From Vibrio tapetis subsp. tapetis (lineage in GTDB: Bacteria > Pseudomonadota > Gammaproteobacteria > Enterobacterales > Vibrionaceae): a stretch of 64,000 bases of DNA. Every line of letters begins with the position of its first letter. Positions within the stretch are counted from its first letter, which is position 1. Below, in pieces: positions 25,036 to 34,524 of the stretch. The DNA is taken from contig NZ_LT960612.1 of NCBI RefSeq assembly GCF_900233005.1, positions 1,550,001-1,614,000 on the forward strand, written 5' to 3'. The translations under genes and the position numbers were made by a program. The notes beneath the pieces are model-generated. The model worked only from the letters and a program-made list of their open reading frames with translations, had not been told where the DNA came from and ran no database searches.

Positions 25036-28000
25036 ATGGATAGTGGCTCAATGAAACTAAAGCGTAAAAATGGAATATTACTTGCCGTTATATCGAGCGC
25101 GTTACTCGTCGTTGCGATGGTCCTTATCTCGCAGGCCGCACGGTATGCTGAAAATGTTGAGTCGGCTTATTATCAAAAATCTGTCGAAGAAATAGGCGAT
25201 GAGGTAGAAAAATTCATTCTTGAAAGGACGAAGGACGTGAGGGTACTCCGTGAAAGTACTCAGGTTCTTGAACAAACGAGTAAAACGAGTTTTGTTGATT
25301 CATTAACCGACAAGTTTAACCTCTATATTGATAGCTATCGAGTCTATCAAAATATGGTTCTGTTTAGTCCTGATGGCAACGTATTGGTGGAAAATACTCA
25401 ATCGTATGATGGTGATGACGTGAAACCGATTTTGGGTGATCCGATGACATTAAGTACTCGTCCTTGGTTTAAAGATACACTAAAAACCGAGCGAGTTAGT
25501 ATTTCGCAGGTGTTCGGTAAGGACATCTATTTTTCGGTACTTGATAAACATAAGAAAGTACTGGTGTTGAGCTCACCAATTTTTGATGAAAAAGATAACG
25601 TTTCTGCGGTATTGGCGGTCGTGGTCGATATCAGCAACATTAAAAATATAATCAGTGGCCACTTTAGTCACTTAGCCGCACTATCGACGCACCGTTATTC
25701 AACGTATGCAACAACCGAGCAAGGTAATCATGTCTATGTCGTTGCCAGTGAAAATTTTGATATTAAGAGTAATTTTTCACGTACCACGGTAGCCGAAACA
25801 CTGACTCACATTAGAGAAACGAATGGAGCCAATAGCTTTACCATTCAAGGTGATTACTTAGTCTCTTGGGCGCAAATAGTCAGCAATGAAAATGCTCCTC
25901 GTATCATTTTGTTCTTTATTCCTACCTCTGATGTGTTTAAAAACATAACCCTTGGTAAATGGTATGCCATGGCAATGGCTTTTGGATTAGTACTGACCTT
26001 GTGTTTTGCAGGATTTCATTTTATTTCTCGTATCGGCAGTCCATTACAGAAAATTGAGGGTGTGATTGCCAGTTTATCGAAAAATGACTTGGACGTAGAT
26101 CTGCCTGAATATAAAGAGCTCGATGAGATTTCCGGTATTATTGATTCGCTCAAAATCTATAAAAATCAATTAATTGAACGCGGTGAGTTGTTTGAACGAG
26201 TGCAAACGCAAAAAGAGCAACTGGATGTTCAATTTCAGGCAATTGAATCAGCAAATGCCTGCATTTTAGTTCTAGCAGCGAAGAAAGATAATGCTGTTTT
26301 GTATGCCAATAAAGCAATGCTGTCGTTAGTCAATAAAGCTGAAGATGAAATCAAAGGAATGCGGGTACGGGATTTATATGATTCAGAACTTAACTTAATT
26401 CAAGTCGAAGAAATCATCCAGGCATTGGACAGCGAGTTATCGCTTGAAACGAGTGTCTGCTTTAAAGGACACGATGATGGGTTGATGTTTTTCAACCTAT
26501 TTTTAAGCCCTGTATACTCAGACTCAAAAGAAATTGCCAGTTATATCCTGGTGCATAATGACGTGTCCGACTTAAGAAGAGTCGAAGCAGAAATTTTAGA
26601 TACCAATTTCAAATTAGAAGAAATGGTTGAAAAAACCACAATGCAACTTGAAGGTTCCGAAAGCCAAATGAACCTTATTTTTCAGTCGGCACTAGATGGC
26701 ATGTTGCTCGTAGGCTCCGATGAAAAAATTATGGATATTAACCTATCAGCAGAAAGGATGTTCGGCTGGAAGAAAATAGATATTGTAGGAAGCCTATTCG
26801 AGTCACTAATATCAGAAAAATTTAATATCGGTAACATCAATTACCTCAAGGATTCCAACGAGGGGAAAGAGGGCACGATTTCTGAACGCCTCCGTGAAGC
26901 GATAGGTGTGACCAAAACAGGTAATTTCATTCCCCTGGATATACTCGTGACTCAAATGTCACTCGACGACGAAACCCTCTATTTTGTGACGTTCCGAGAT
27001 ATCAGCGATCGAAAACACACAGAGTCAGAATTGAAATACAGCAAACGTAGTTTGCAAGAAACCATCAGGCGTTTAAACCTCACGACAGAGGCTGGTGAAA
27101 TTGGTATTTGGAACTGGAATTTCATTACAGGTGGGCTGGAGTGGGACGACAGAATGTATCGCATGTACCAGAAAGATCCGGATACCTGCGATAACACATA
27201 CGATACTTGGCGCACCTGTGTTCTTGAGGAAGACGTCGAACAGGCCGAAGTCGCATTGATGGAAGCCAAGAATAGCCTCACCCGATTTTTTGCGGAGTTT
27301 AGGATACGTTGGCCTAACGGAGAAATACGTTGGATAAAAGCGTCAGCCGATGTCATTTTCGACGAAAATAGTGGTGTCGCAATTGGCATGGGTGGCGTGA
27401 ATCTAGACGTCACCGAAGAAAAAAATTCCCAAGAATTACTAAGAAGAGAAAGTGAGGCCGCAAATGCGGCGAACGGAGCGAAATCACTGTTTTTGGCTAA
27501 TATGAGCCATGAAATTCGGACGCCAATGAATGGTGTAGTTGGCATGATTGACCTGCTTAACGATACTGACCTATCGTTTGACCAGCAAAGTATGACGACG
27601 ACAATAAAAGATTCATCGTTACACCTTCTTAGCATCATTAATGACATTTTGGATTTTTCAAAAATTGAAGCGAATCAAATGTCGGTCGAACATTTACCCG
27701 TACCGTTGCAAGTAACAGTAGAGAAGACCGCTGACGTGTTATGGCTACAAGCGAACCAAAATAACGCGGCGATATACATTGTTTACGATCCTAACATTCC
27801 TAACCTTATCTTGAGTGATGGCGTTCGTTTAGGCCAAGTGTTGTTTAACGTACTAGGAAACGCTGTTAAGTTTTCTAAAGGTGATGAGAAGTCACGGGGT
27901 GAAATCTGGCTCAAAGCACAGCTTGAATCGAATGAGAGCAATGCCGATAAAAAAGGCACAAATAAAATCGCGGTTACCATTCAAGACAATGGTATCGGTA

Positions 28001-29499
28001 TGAGTGCAGAGCAACTAGAGAACTTATTCAAGTCATTTACTCAAGGTGATGCATCAACAACGAGATTATATGGCGGCACGGGTTTAGGTTTATCGATTTC
28101 TCATTCACTTGTCGAAATGATGGGAGGAACGATTAGTGTCGAGAGTCAACAATGGGTGGGCACGACCTTCAGGGTGGAATTGCCTTGTGATGATGCTTCT
28201 GTGCTTGACGCAGAGTGTGAAGATCGATGCCTAGAGAACATGAATATTGTAACGGTTATTGGAGAAGAGTCGTTACAAACAGCAGTAAAAGAAAACCTAG
28301 AGTTGCAACAGTGCAAAGTGCTTAGTCTCAACTCCTTAGAGAAACTAAAATTACTCATGGCTAATGATGATTCATTTGATGTCGTGATTCTCGGTTCCGA
28401 GTTTAGCCATGAAGAAATGAAGGCAATAACCAAGGTCGTTGAGTTAAGAAGTACCCGTATTATCTTGCTAGCAAATGAGCCAGCCGTAAAATTGAAAGGG
28501 CTTCCAGGTGGTAATGTTGCGCTCGGGGTTTGTCCGCTTAAACCGAGTGAATTGGTCGATGCGGTTTTACAAGCCAATGGCCGAAAGCACAACAGCAATG
28601 AAATCGAAAACCAAGAATACAACGCATTAGAGGATAACTTTGATGACAATATCCGTTGGAAAATCTTGGTTGCTGAAGATCAACCAACCAACCGAGATGT
28701 GATTGAGCGTCAACTGAGTAAGCTCGGGTATCAGTGCCTAATGGCTGAGAACGGCTCAACGGCTCTTGAACTCTGGAAAAAACAAAGCTTCGACTTAGTG
28801 TTAACCGATTGCCACATGCCTGTTATGGATGGCTTTGAATTGACGCGAGCGATTCGTGACATAGAGAAAGAGCAACAGGCTAGTCATCCAGTTCCGATTG
28901 TAGCGCTGACTGCAAATGCGCTTTTAGGTGCGGCAGACTCCTGCATTGAAGCAGGGATGGACGATTATCTTTCTAAACCGATCGAATTGCAGAAGCTGAA
29001 AACCGCACTTAATTTATGGTTAAACGATGACACCGTTTCCCGTGAAAATTCAGCGCTATTGAATCATACAAATACTGACCTTACTGAAGCCGTGTCAGAT
29101 TTGACCGTAGAGCTGAACACGACCCTCGATATTGACCAATCGCGTTTACCTATTGATTGTGAACGACTCTCAGAAATATTAGGCACTGATGAGGAAGAAA
29201 TACTTTATCCGTTATTAGAAGGGTATTGGGAGTCAATACAGGACGATCTCGCCTCTCTTACGACCTCATTTCAAAGTAAAGATCGAGAACAAATACAAGG
29301 TATAGCGCACGCGGCAAAAGGGGCGGCTAAGTCAGCGGGTGCCGATCCACTTGGGGATACCTTTAAAATCATTCAAGATGAAGCGTTAGAAGCCGACTGG
29401 GAAGAACTAAACAATCATTTAAATCAAGCGATCACAAGAATAGAAGAGATAGAGCAATGGCTAATAGAGCGTGCGATTATCAGCAAGGGAGCCGCATAA
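25036..29499 (+). CDS. Multi-sensor hybrid histidine kinase (Cache-HAMP-PAS-HisKA-REC-REC-Hpt)
   Basis: This very long kinase (1487 residues) has a membrane helix at 13-33, a periplasmic double-Cache-like sensor (about 40-300, with RPWFKDTLKTERVSISQVF), a second helix at 308-330 and a HAMP. Three PAS domains follow (about 395-515, 540-660 and 685-795; the last is PAS_3-like with WRTCVLEEDVEQAE). HisKA has H825 in MSHEIRTPMNG and the ATPase has DNGIGM and GTGLGLSI. A first receiver (about 1070-1180) lacks the phospho-Asp; the second has D1258 in LTDCHMPVMDG; Hpt has H1425 in IAHAAKGAAKSAG. No strong ribosome site is seen at the chosen start; a Met five codons later is possible. The next gene follows without a gap and encodes its likely partner. 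Confidence 0.9.
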   Translation: MDSGSMKLKRKNGILLAVISSALLVVAMVLISQAARYAENVESAYYQKSVEEIGDEVEKFILERTKDVRVLRESTQVLEQTSKTSFVDSLTDKFNLYIDSYRVYQNMVLFSPDGNVLVENTQSYDGDDVKPILGDPMTLSTRPWFKDTLKTERVSISQVFGKDIYFSVLDKHKKVLVLSSPIFDEKDNVSAVLAVVVDISNIKNIISGHFSHLAALSTHRYSTYATTEQGNHVYVVASENFDIKSNFSRTTVAETLTHIRETNGANSFTIQGDYLVSWAQIVSNENAPRIILFFIPTSDVFKNITLGKWYAMAMAFGLVLTLCFAGFHFISRIGSPLQKIEGVIASLSKNDLDVDLPEYKELDEISGIIDSLKIYKNQLIERGELFERVQTQKEQLDVQFQAIESANACILVLAAKKDNAVLYANKAMLSLVNKAEDEIKGMRVRDLYDSELNLIQVEEIIQALDSELSLETSVCFKGHDDGLMFFNLFLSPVYSDSKEIASYILVHNDVSDLRRVEAEILDTNFKLEEMVEKTTMQLEGSESQMNLIFQSALDGMLLVGSDEKIMDINLSAERMFGWKKIDIVGSLFESLISEKFNIGNINYLKDSNEGKEGTISERLREAIGVTKTGNFIPLDILVTQMSLDDETLYFVTFRDISDRKHTESELKYSKRSLQETIRRLNLTTEAGEIGIWNWNFITGGLEWDDRMYRMYQKDPDTCDNTYDTWRTCVLEEDVEQAEVALMEAKNSLTRFFAEFRIRWPNGEIRWIKASADVIFDENSGVAIGMGGVNLDVTEEKNSQELLRRESEAANAANGAKSLFLANMSHEIRTPMNGVVGMIDLLNDTDLSFDQQSMTTTIKDSSLHLLSIINDILDFSKIEANQMSVEHLPVPLQVTVEKTADVLWLQANQNNAAIYIVYDPNIPNLILSDGVRLGQVLFNVLGNAVKFSKGDEKSRGEIWLKAQLESNESNADKKGTNKIAVTIQDNGIGMSAEQLENLFKSFTQGDASTTRLYGGTGLGLSISHSLVEMMGGTISVESQQWVGTTFRVELPCDDASVLDAECEDRCLENMNIVTVIGEESLQTAVKENLELQQCKVLSLNSLEKLKLLMANDDSFDVVILGSEFSHEEMKAITKVVELRSTRIILLANEPAVKLKGLPGGNVALGVCPLKPSELVDAVLQANGRKHNSNEIENQEYNALEDNFDDNIRWKILVAEDQPTNRDVIERQLSKLGYQCLMAENGSTALELWKKQSFDLVLTDCHMPVMDGFELTRAIRDIEKEQQASHPVPIVALTANALLGAADSCIEAGMDDYLSKPIELQKLKTALNLWLNDDTVSRENSALLNHTNTDLTEAVSDLTVELNTTLDIDQSRLPIDCERLSEILGTDEEEILYPLLEGYWESIQDDLASLTTSFQSKDREQIQGIAHAAKGAAKSAGADPLGDTFKIIQDEALEADWEELNNHLNQAITRIEEIEQWLIERAIISKGAA

Positions 29500-30306
29500 A
29501 TGAACGAGAAATCTGAACTAGAAGGTTACACGGTTTTGGTGGTGGAAGATCATCAATTTTCTCGCGCAACCTTAGTATCATTGCTACAACGTTTAGGCGT
29601 TGAAAGCGTATTGACTGCGAAAGACGGTATAGAGGCTGAAACAGCGCTTAACAGTAATAAAATAGACGCGGTGATTACTGATATTAATATGCCCAATATG
29701 AATGGCATCGAGCTGTTAAAAAGTATCAGGATGGGTAAAACTGCCAACAAATGCGATATGAGAGTATTAGCCGTGACGTCATACTCGAATGTAGAAGTCA
29801 TTAGAGCTTGTATGAGCTTGGATATCAGCGCTTTTTTGGTTAAGCCAATAACGATTGATAATGTAAAAACTAAGTTGATTACCGCATTAGAAGAAAGTGC
29901 TGATCTTTCAAATCAAAAAAATTATTCTGAGGTAGAAAGCGACTTCGATTGTATCTCAGAAAACCCGACTGCTCGCAAAGCGGATAAGCACCAACCCGAT
30001 CGAACGCTTAATAAGAAAATCAACTGGCCTTACGGCAAAGCACAACCAAAAGAAGAGCCTCCGCGTGTACTGCCAGAAAAAATCAAAGGCAAGTCGATTT
30101 CATATATGACCGTTAGCCAAGTGACAAACTTAGAGTCAGGGATGATTTTAATGCAAGATTTGTGTGCCAAAAATGGTGTATGTTTGATTGCATCGGGCGT
30201 AGTCCTTAATGGCAGGTTAATCAATCGGTTACACGAGCTCAGTTCGATTATTGAACTTGATCAACTTAAAGTGAAAATGCTGGTGGAAGAGGCCAAAAAC
30301 AGTTGA
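29500..30306 (+). CDS. Response regulator without a standard output domain
   Basis: The ATG directly follows the TAA of the hybrid kinase gene, so both are co-translated and almost surely work together. The 268-residue protein has a receiver at about 10-125, with acidic pocket VVEDH (15-18), phospho-acceptor D61 in VITDINMPNMNG and Lys in FLVKPIT. A charged linker (about 130-200) leads to a small C-terminal unit: VTNLESGMILMQDL, then GVCLIASGVVLNGRLINRL. This resembles the LxxGMxLxxD...G...LLxxG segment found beside HD-GYP or HDOD output domains, but no HD domain follows. No DNA-binding domain is visible, so it may act by protein contact. Confidence 0.85.
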   Translation: MNEKSELEGYTVLVVEDHQFSRATLVSLLQRLGVESVLTAKDGIEAETALNSNKIDAVITDINMPNMNGIELLKSIRMGKTANKCDMRVLAVTSYSNVEVIRACMSLDISAFLVKPITIDNVKTKLITALEESADLSNQKNYSEVESDFDCISENPTARKADKHQPDRTLNKKINWPYGKAQPKEEPPRVLPEKIKGKSISYMTVSQVTNLESGMILMQDLCAKNGVCLIASGVVLNGRLINRLHELSSIIELDQLKVKMLVEEAKNS

Positions 30307-30324
30307 AGGGTAACTAAAACGTAT

Positions 30325-30350
30325 GCTGCATTTCTACCGGTAGATGCAGC
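30325..30350. other. Inverted repeat after the response regulator gene
   Basis: GCTGCATTTCTACC pairs with GGTAGATGCAGC, giving a 12-base-pair stem with a one-base bulge. There is no T run after it. It may be a weak terminator or an RNA-stabilising hairpin at the end of the kinase-regulator transcript. Confidence 0.45.
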
Positions 30351-30400
30351 GTGCCTTATATTGAATCAAAATATTAATGTCAGTTTTAGGTTGCAAAAAA

Positions 30401-30414
30401 GTACGAACGTGCTA
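30401..30414. promoter_or_regulatory. Operator-like motif upstream of the TetR gene
   Basis: GTACGAACGTGCTA reads TAGCACGTTCGTAC on the other strand. The same motif, TAGCACGGTCGTTC (12 of 14 identical), lies before the next gene at 31090. Its core ACG-N2-CGT is palindromic, and both copies sit 32-50 bases before start codons. It is a probable operator for the TetR protein encoded here. Confidence 0.6.
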
Positions 30415-30450
30415 AATATGATTATAGATTTGATTGATTAGTAATATTGG

Positions 30451-31047
30451 ATGAGAAAAGGCAAGGTAACACGCGAGCATATATTGAATATTGCGTTTAA
30501 GCTAGCGAGTGAAAATGGTCTAGAGAGCTTAACCATCGGTGAGCTTGCGAAGCACTGCGGAATGTCGAAAAGCGGTCTGTTTGCACATTTCAACTCCAAA
30601 GATAATTTGCAAGTTTCAGTGTTGGAGCAAGCTAACCTTGTCTTTGTTCATCGTGTGATTTCGCCTGCGCGAGAAAACCTGCATCTGTCCATTGAAGATA
30701 AACTTCGAACATTAATGCAAAATTGGCTGGGTTGGAATCATTCGTTTCAAGGTAGTTGCATGTTTTTGGATGCTTGGAAAGATGGTGCGCATAGTGACAG
30801 TGTAACGCAAAAAGCCTTAAGGAAAACCATTACAACCTGGGTTAATTACTTAACTATTCAGATTTCAAAAGGTATAGACTCAAACGAGTTCCGAAAAGAT
30901 CTCGACGCAGAGCAGGCGACATTTGAGTTGTATGGGCTGTATTTAAGTGCGCAGTTGTTTTACTCAATTAAAGGTGAGCAGGCGAGTAAATTACAGTTTT
31001 GGCAAGGAGTGTCGGATTTGATTGCTAGCTGGAAATCCACACGATAG
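30451..31047 (+). CDS. TetR-family transcription regulator
   Basis: The 198-residue protein has an N-terminal TetR helix-turn-helix (residues 5-50; TIGELAKHCGMSKSGLFAHF) and a C-terminal domain with GSCMFLDAWKDGAHS. It lies 87 bases before an alpha/beta hydrolase gene on the same strand. The same 14-base motif precedes both genes in opposite orientation, which suggests self-repression and control of the hydrolase. The inducer is unknown; related local pairs often respond to acyl or aromatic compounds, but nothing here shows which. Confidence 0.85.
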   Translation: MRKGKVTREHILNIAFKLASENGLESLTIGELAKHCGMSKSGLFAHFNSKDNLQVSVLEQANLVFVHRVISPARENLHLSIEDKLRTLMQNWLGWNHSFQGSCMFLDAWKDGAHSDSVTQKALRKTITTWVNYLTIQISKGIDSNEFRKDLDAEQATFELYGLYLSAQLFYSIKGEQASKLQFWQGVSDLIASWKSTR

Positions 31048-31089
31048 GACTAACACTAAAAGGGATTCGTCTCTTTCTTTACTAAAAAA

Positions 31090-31103
31090 TAGCACGGTCG
31101 TTC
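31090..31103. promoter_or_regulatory. Operator-like motif upstream of the hydrolase gene
   Basis: TAGCACGGTCGTTC matches the complement of 30401-30414 at 12 of 14 bases and keeps the ACG-N2-CGT core. It lies 32 bases before the chosen hydrolase start. Confidence 0.6.
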
Positions 31104-31134
31104 GAATAATTTGGCGGCCTTAAGGAATATGGTC

Positions 31135-31986
31135 ATGAGTGAAAAAATCTATTTTAATACGTCGGATAAGTTCAGCCTTAAAAGGACGGTCGTCAATATG
31201 TCTACGAGACTGCATCATACGATAGCTCCTGATCATGCAAAAAAGACGGCGAGAAAGCTGCTATTAACACCGGTAAGGACTTCACCAAAAAATATTGAGC
31301 CTGAGGGGCTTATTAAAGGTGAATTAGAAGGCCGTGATGGCAAAGTACAAACGTATCAATTGGGCGAAGGGCCGATATGGGTTCTGACGCATGGTTGGTC
31401 TGGCACAGCGAGTCAGTTCTTTCCACTGATGGAATACATGGCTAGCAAAGGGTTTACCGCACTCGCATATGATCACCCGGGTCATGGTGCAAGTGGTGGG
31501 GTATATGGGCATCTACCTGCATTTGTAAATGGCTTAGAGACTGTGCTCGATAGTGTGGATAAAGTTGTTGGTATTGTCGGACACAGCATGGGGACGGCGT
31601 CGGCCGTAGAATGTCGCCACGCCAAAATCCAACATGTGCCAATGCTTCTAATTGCTCCGGTTTTAGAATATTTAGAAAACTTGTTTGGCAGTATTGAGCG
31701 CTCGGGTTTTTCAATGAAATTGTTTGAAGAGGTCGTATTAGAAATTCAAGACCAATATCACTATCCCCTCCAGTCGGTAGACCCATACCGAAAGCTGGCA
31801 TTGAGAGAAAGTAAGACGATTATTGTCCACGATGAAAAAGACAAATTTACCAAGTTTTCAGTTTCAGAAAAAGCGGCAAAAGAAATGGACAATGTCAGCT
31901 TGGTTGCGACTCAAGGGCAGGGGCATGGACGCGTGATGACATGCCAACAAGTGTTTGATAGCTTTGATGCGTTAACGTCACTCTAG
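31135..31986 (+). CDS. Alpha/beta hydrolase
   Basis: Start chosen at the ATG at 31135, eight bases after AAGGA; earlier in-frame starts at 31111 and 31129 have worse spacing. The 283-residue enzyme has the alpha/beta hydrolase pattern: oxyanion segment LTHGWSGTASQF, nucleophile elbow GHSMGTA, acid in IVHDEKDKFTKF and the final His in GQGHGRV. There is no signal peptide, so it is cytoplasmic. Probably an esterase or lipase-like enzyme; substrate unknown. It ends just before a strong bidirectional terminator. Confidence 0.83.
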   Translation: MSEKIYFNTSDKFSLKRTVVNMSTRLHHTIAPDHAKKTARKLLLTPVRTSPKNIEPEGLIKGELEGRDGKVQTYQLGEGPIWVLTHGWSGTASQFFPLMEYMASKGFTALAYDHPGHGASGGVYGHLPAFVNGLETVLDSVDKVVGIVGHSMGTASAVECRHAKIQHVPMLLIAPVLEYLENLFGSIERSGFSMKLFEEVVLEIQDQYHYPLQSVDPYRKLALRESKTIIVHDEKDKFTKFSVSEKAAKEMDNVSLVATQGQGHGRVMTCQQVFDSFDALTSL

Positions 31987-32006
31987 TCTGCGATTAACAT
32001 TGAAAA

Positions 32007-32036
32007 AAAACAGGCAGCGAATTCGCTGCCTGTTTT
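32007..32036. terminator. Bidirectional terminator between hydrolase and transporter genes
   Basis: AAAACAGGCAGCGA followed by its exact complement TTCGCTGCCTGTTTT forms a 30-base perfect palindrome with A and T tracts at both ends. It sits between two convergent genes. Confidence 0.92.
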
Positions 32037-32077
32037 GATTGTCCTCTAATTACCCAGTCTCAGTCAGATTTCATGCA

Positions 32078-33556
32078 CTAACTCTTAGCTTCGGTTAGTT
32101 CGACTTCTTTCGTCAGGTTATTGGCTTTTTCAAGCATCTTACGAATGATCACTGATGCAGCCAACGCCACTATGACCATCACTACTGCAAGCATAGTTAG
32201 CAAACCAAAGTAATCGCCATAAACCGTTTGAACGATTTCTTGTGTGATCTCTTGGCCTTTTTCTAATGCGATAGAGGTAGAGAATACCGCGCCCACAATG
32301 CCACTCATCGCTATGGCAACCGAAAACAGGCTAACAGAGAAGTTTTCAATGTGCTTAGGCGCAACAGAGAGAATAAACGCAACAACCATACTGCCGACAA
32401 TTACTTCAGCAAAAGCTTGGAAGAAGTGGATCAGTAGGAAAACTTCAGGGCGGATAATGACGTCTTCACCGATGTTTTTAACAGCAAAGGCAAGGATACC
32501 AAAAGCAATTGCGGTGAAGATAAATGCAAAGCCAATTTTTGTTGCGGTAGTGAAGTTTATGTTGCGCTTTTCAAGATATGAAAAAGTACCCGCGATAACC
32601 GGGCCAGCAACGATACACCAAAGAGGGTTCATCGACATCGATGCCTCAGGCGCGATAGGTAGGATACCAAATAAGTCGCCACGCATTGTGTTGATGGTTA
32701 CCATTGTCATGGAAGTCATCATTTGTCCGTAATAAACAAAGAATGCGGTTGTTAGTACGGTTACGATGAGAATCGTGCCCATCTTAAGAGAATCCGATTT
32801 TTCAGCCTTTAACATCAAAGATATAAAATAACCGATGGCCGCAAGTCCGATGGCATAGACAAAATTCTTACCAATATCCATGTTAGAAAACATAAAGAAT
32901 ACTAATGCAATCATACCCGCAGAGACAATGCTGAAAATGATCCAGTTTTTTGTGCTTACAGGCTCCTGATCGATTTCTGCACCAATACCTGATAGTTGCT
33001 TGTTAAATGCGACAAGCAGACCTAGCGCGACAAATGCCATAACAGCCGATAGAGTGAAACTGCCATTAAAACCAATGTACGCTACGATGAATGGGAACAA
33101 ATACTGGCCCAATAACGCGCCAATATTGTTGATGGAATAGTTGACTGGGTAGCCGTTCTCGAAATCTTCTTGTGTGGCAAAAGTACGTTTAAAAAGGCTT
33201 GGGTAAGAAGGAGACATTAAGCCACGGCCATAACTTGCAAGTGCAATACCAGCAAGCGCGAGGGGAACGTTCGTTGTTGATGCCCCGATAACAAGTAACG
33301 CATATCCAGCACTGAAGCCAAGATAAGCAATCGTTAATGAGCGATATGCACCTAAAAATTTGTCGGCAATAAAGCCGCCAGCAATTGCGAATAATGGACC
33401 TATTGCCGAGAACGCACCCACAACCATCATTGTGTCTGCTTCGCTATAGTTTAGAGTTTCTAGGAAGAACCTCGTTAAGATTACCATGACCCCATAAAAT
33501 GATAAGCCAAACATCATTTGGCAGAACATCATGGACCCATTTAGTTTATTCCACAT
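32078..33556 (-). CDS. POT/PTR2-family-like proton-coupled peptide transporter
   Basis: This 492-residue inner-membrane protein of the major facilitator fold has about 12-14 helices. GGFIADKFLGAYRS is the A-motif loop after helix 2, and GRGLMSPSYPSLFKRTF corresponds to the conserved loop of helix 4 in proton-dependent oligopeptide transporters. SINNIGALLGQYLFPFIVAYIGFNGSF is also typical. However, the usual ExxERFxYY motif in helix 1 is absent (MFGLSFYGVMVIL), so proton coupling may differ. Substrate probably small peptides, but this is uncertain. It stands alone, with a terminator downstream and a long gap upstream. Confidence 0.78.
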   Translation of the reverse strand: MWNKLNGSMMFCQMMFGLSFYGVMVILTRFFLETLNYSEADTMMVVGAFSAIGPLFAIAGGFIADKFLGAYRSLTIAYLGFSAGYALLVIGASTTNVPLALAGIALASYGRGLMSPSYPSLFKRTFATQEDFENGYPVNYSINNIGALLGQYLFPFIVAYIGFNGSFTLSAVMAFVALGLLVAFNKQLSGIGAEIDQEPVSTKNWIIFSIVSAGMIALVFFMFSNMDIGKNFVYAIGLAAIGYFISLMLKAEKSDSLKMGTILIVTVLTTAFFVYYGQMMTSMTMVTINTMRGDLFGILPIAPEASMSMNPLWCIVAGPVIAGTFSYLEKRNINFTTATKIGFAFIFTAIAFGILAFAVKNIGEDVIIRPEVFLLIHFFQAFAEVIVGSMVVAFILSVAPKHIENFSVSLFSVAIAMSGIVGAVFSTSIALEKGQEITQEIVQTVYGDYFGLLTMLAVVMVIVALAASVIIRKMLEKANNLTKEVELTEAKS

Positions 33557-33996
33557 GTCAATATCCTTAAAATAGTTATATTGTTAGAATTATTACTTGG
33601 AAGATCTTACCAGACACAAATGGTTACAAACCGACGTTCTGTCGCATTTATCTTATAATATGCATTACAATTACTAATGAATAAGGTTAGCTTTTCTTGT
33701 TTTGATTAAGTATTAAACTTGTTTGTTTTGAATGATAAATAGAATCGAGTTTATTGTTAATGTTGTGTGTAATTTGACGTCCTTGGTGACAGCACTTATT
33801 GAGGTGCGATGAGTCTCCATCGAGAAGTCGAGAGTAGGTGGGGTTACGTACGGTAATTAAATTATGTGCATATAGTGTTGATCTGATTTTTGGAATGTGT
33901 TTTTCTTATACAACTGATTGAAATTAAAGCAATACAAATTAATTAGCGATTAGACAAGCCAAGTAATTCAGGTAATAGAACAGCAAGGAAGTAGAA
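33557..33996. other. Intergenic region with no gene seen
   Basis: This 440-base AT-rich gap lies between the divergent transporter and acetyltransferase genes. A TATAAT sequence is at 33654 but has no matching -35. No operator, RNA or small gene is convincing. Confidence 0.5.
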
Positions 33997-34497
33997 ATGA
34001 GCGAGATAACAGTAAGGCATTCAGAGCCAAGTGACGCAATTGCGATTAAAGAAGTATATTCTGGAGTCATGGCCTATTCTGGAACACTTCAGTTACCCTT
34101 TCCTGCTAATAGTAATTGGGAGAAGCGCATATCGAATGTGCCAGACAATGTTTATAGCTTTGTTGCTGAAATAGACGGTAAGGTTGTTGGCAATTTGGGC
34201 GTAGGTATCTGTACTAATATGCGACGTCGGCACGTCGCTGAATTTGGTATGGGGGTTAAAGACGAATTTCAAAGCCAAGGTGTTGGTAGCGCATTGCTTA
34301 CTGCGTTAATCGAGTTAACAGATAATTGGCTGAACATCAGACGACTAGAGTTAACAGTGTTTGTAGATAACGAGTCCGCTATGGCTCTATATCAGAAGTT
34401 TGGTTTTGAAATTGAAGGTGAATCTAAGGATTATGCGTTTAGAAATGGCCAATATGTCGACGCTTATCATATGGCGCGGATCAAAGCTGTATCTTGA
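33997..34497 (+). CDS. GNAT acetyltransferase, AaaT/YhhY-like
   Basis: The 166-residue enzyme starts at an ATG with AAGGAAG upstream. It shows the full GNAT fold: acetyl-CoA loop in VKDEFQSQGVGSALLTAL (about 88-105) and the segments LELTVFVDNESAMALYQKFGF and EGESKDYAFRNGQYVDAYHMARI. These are close to E. coli YhhY (AaaT), an N-acetyltransferase acting on amino acids such as methionine and phenylalanine. The family match is strong by eye; the substrate is inferred. A small membrane-protein gene follows 27 bases later. Confidence 0.82.
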   Translation: MSEITVRHSEPSDAIAIKEVYSGVMAYSGTLQLPFPANSNWEKRISNVPDNVYSFVAEIDGKVVGNLGVGICTNMRRRHVAEFGMGVKDEFQSQGVGSALLTALIELTDNWLNIRRLELTVFVDNESAMALYQKFGFEIEGESKDYAFRNGQYVDAYHMARIKAVS

Positions 34498-34524
34498 TGT
34501 TGTAAGCTGCTAACAGGGAAGGCC

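Noticed and set aside
26979..27647. 222-codon open frame opposite the hybrid kinase gene
   Set aside because: It lies entirely antisense to conserved kinase domains, is rich in Ser and Cys as expected of a shadow frame, and shows no family motif.
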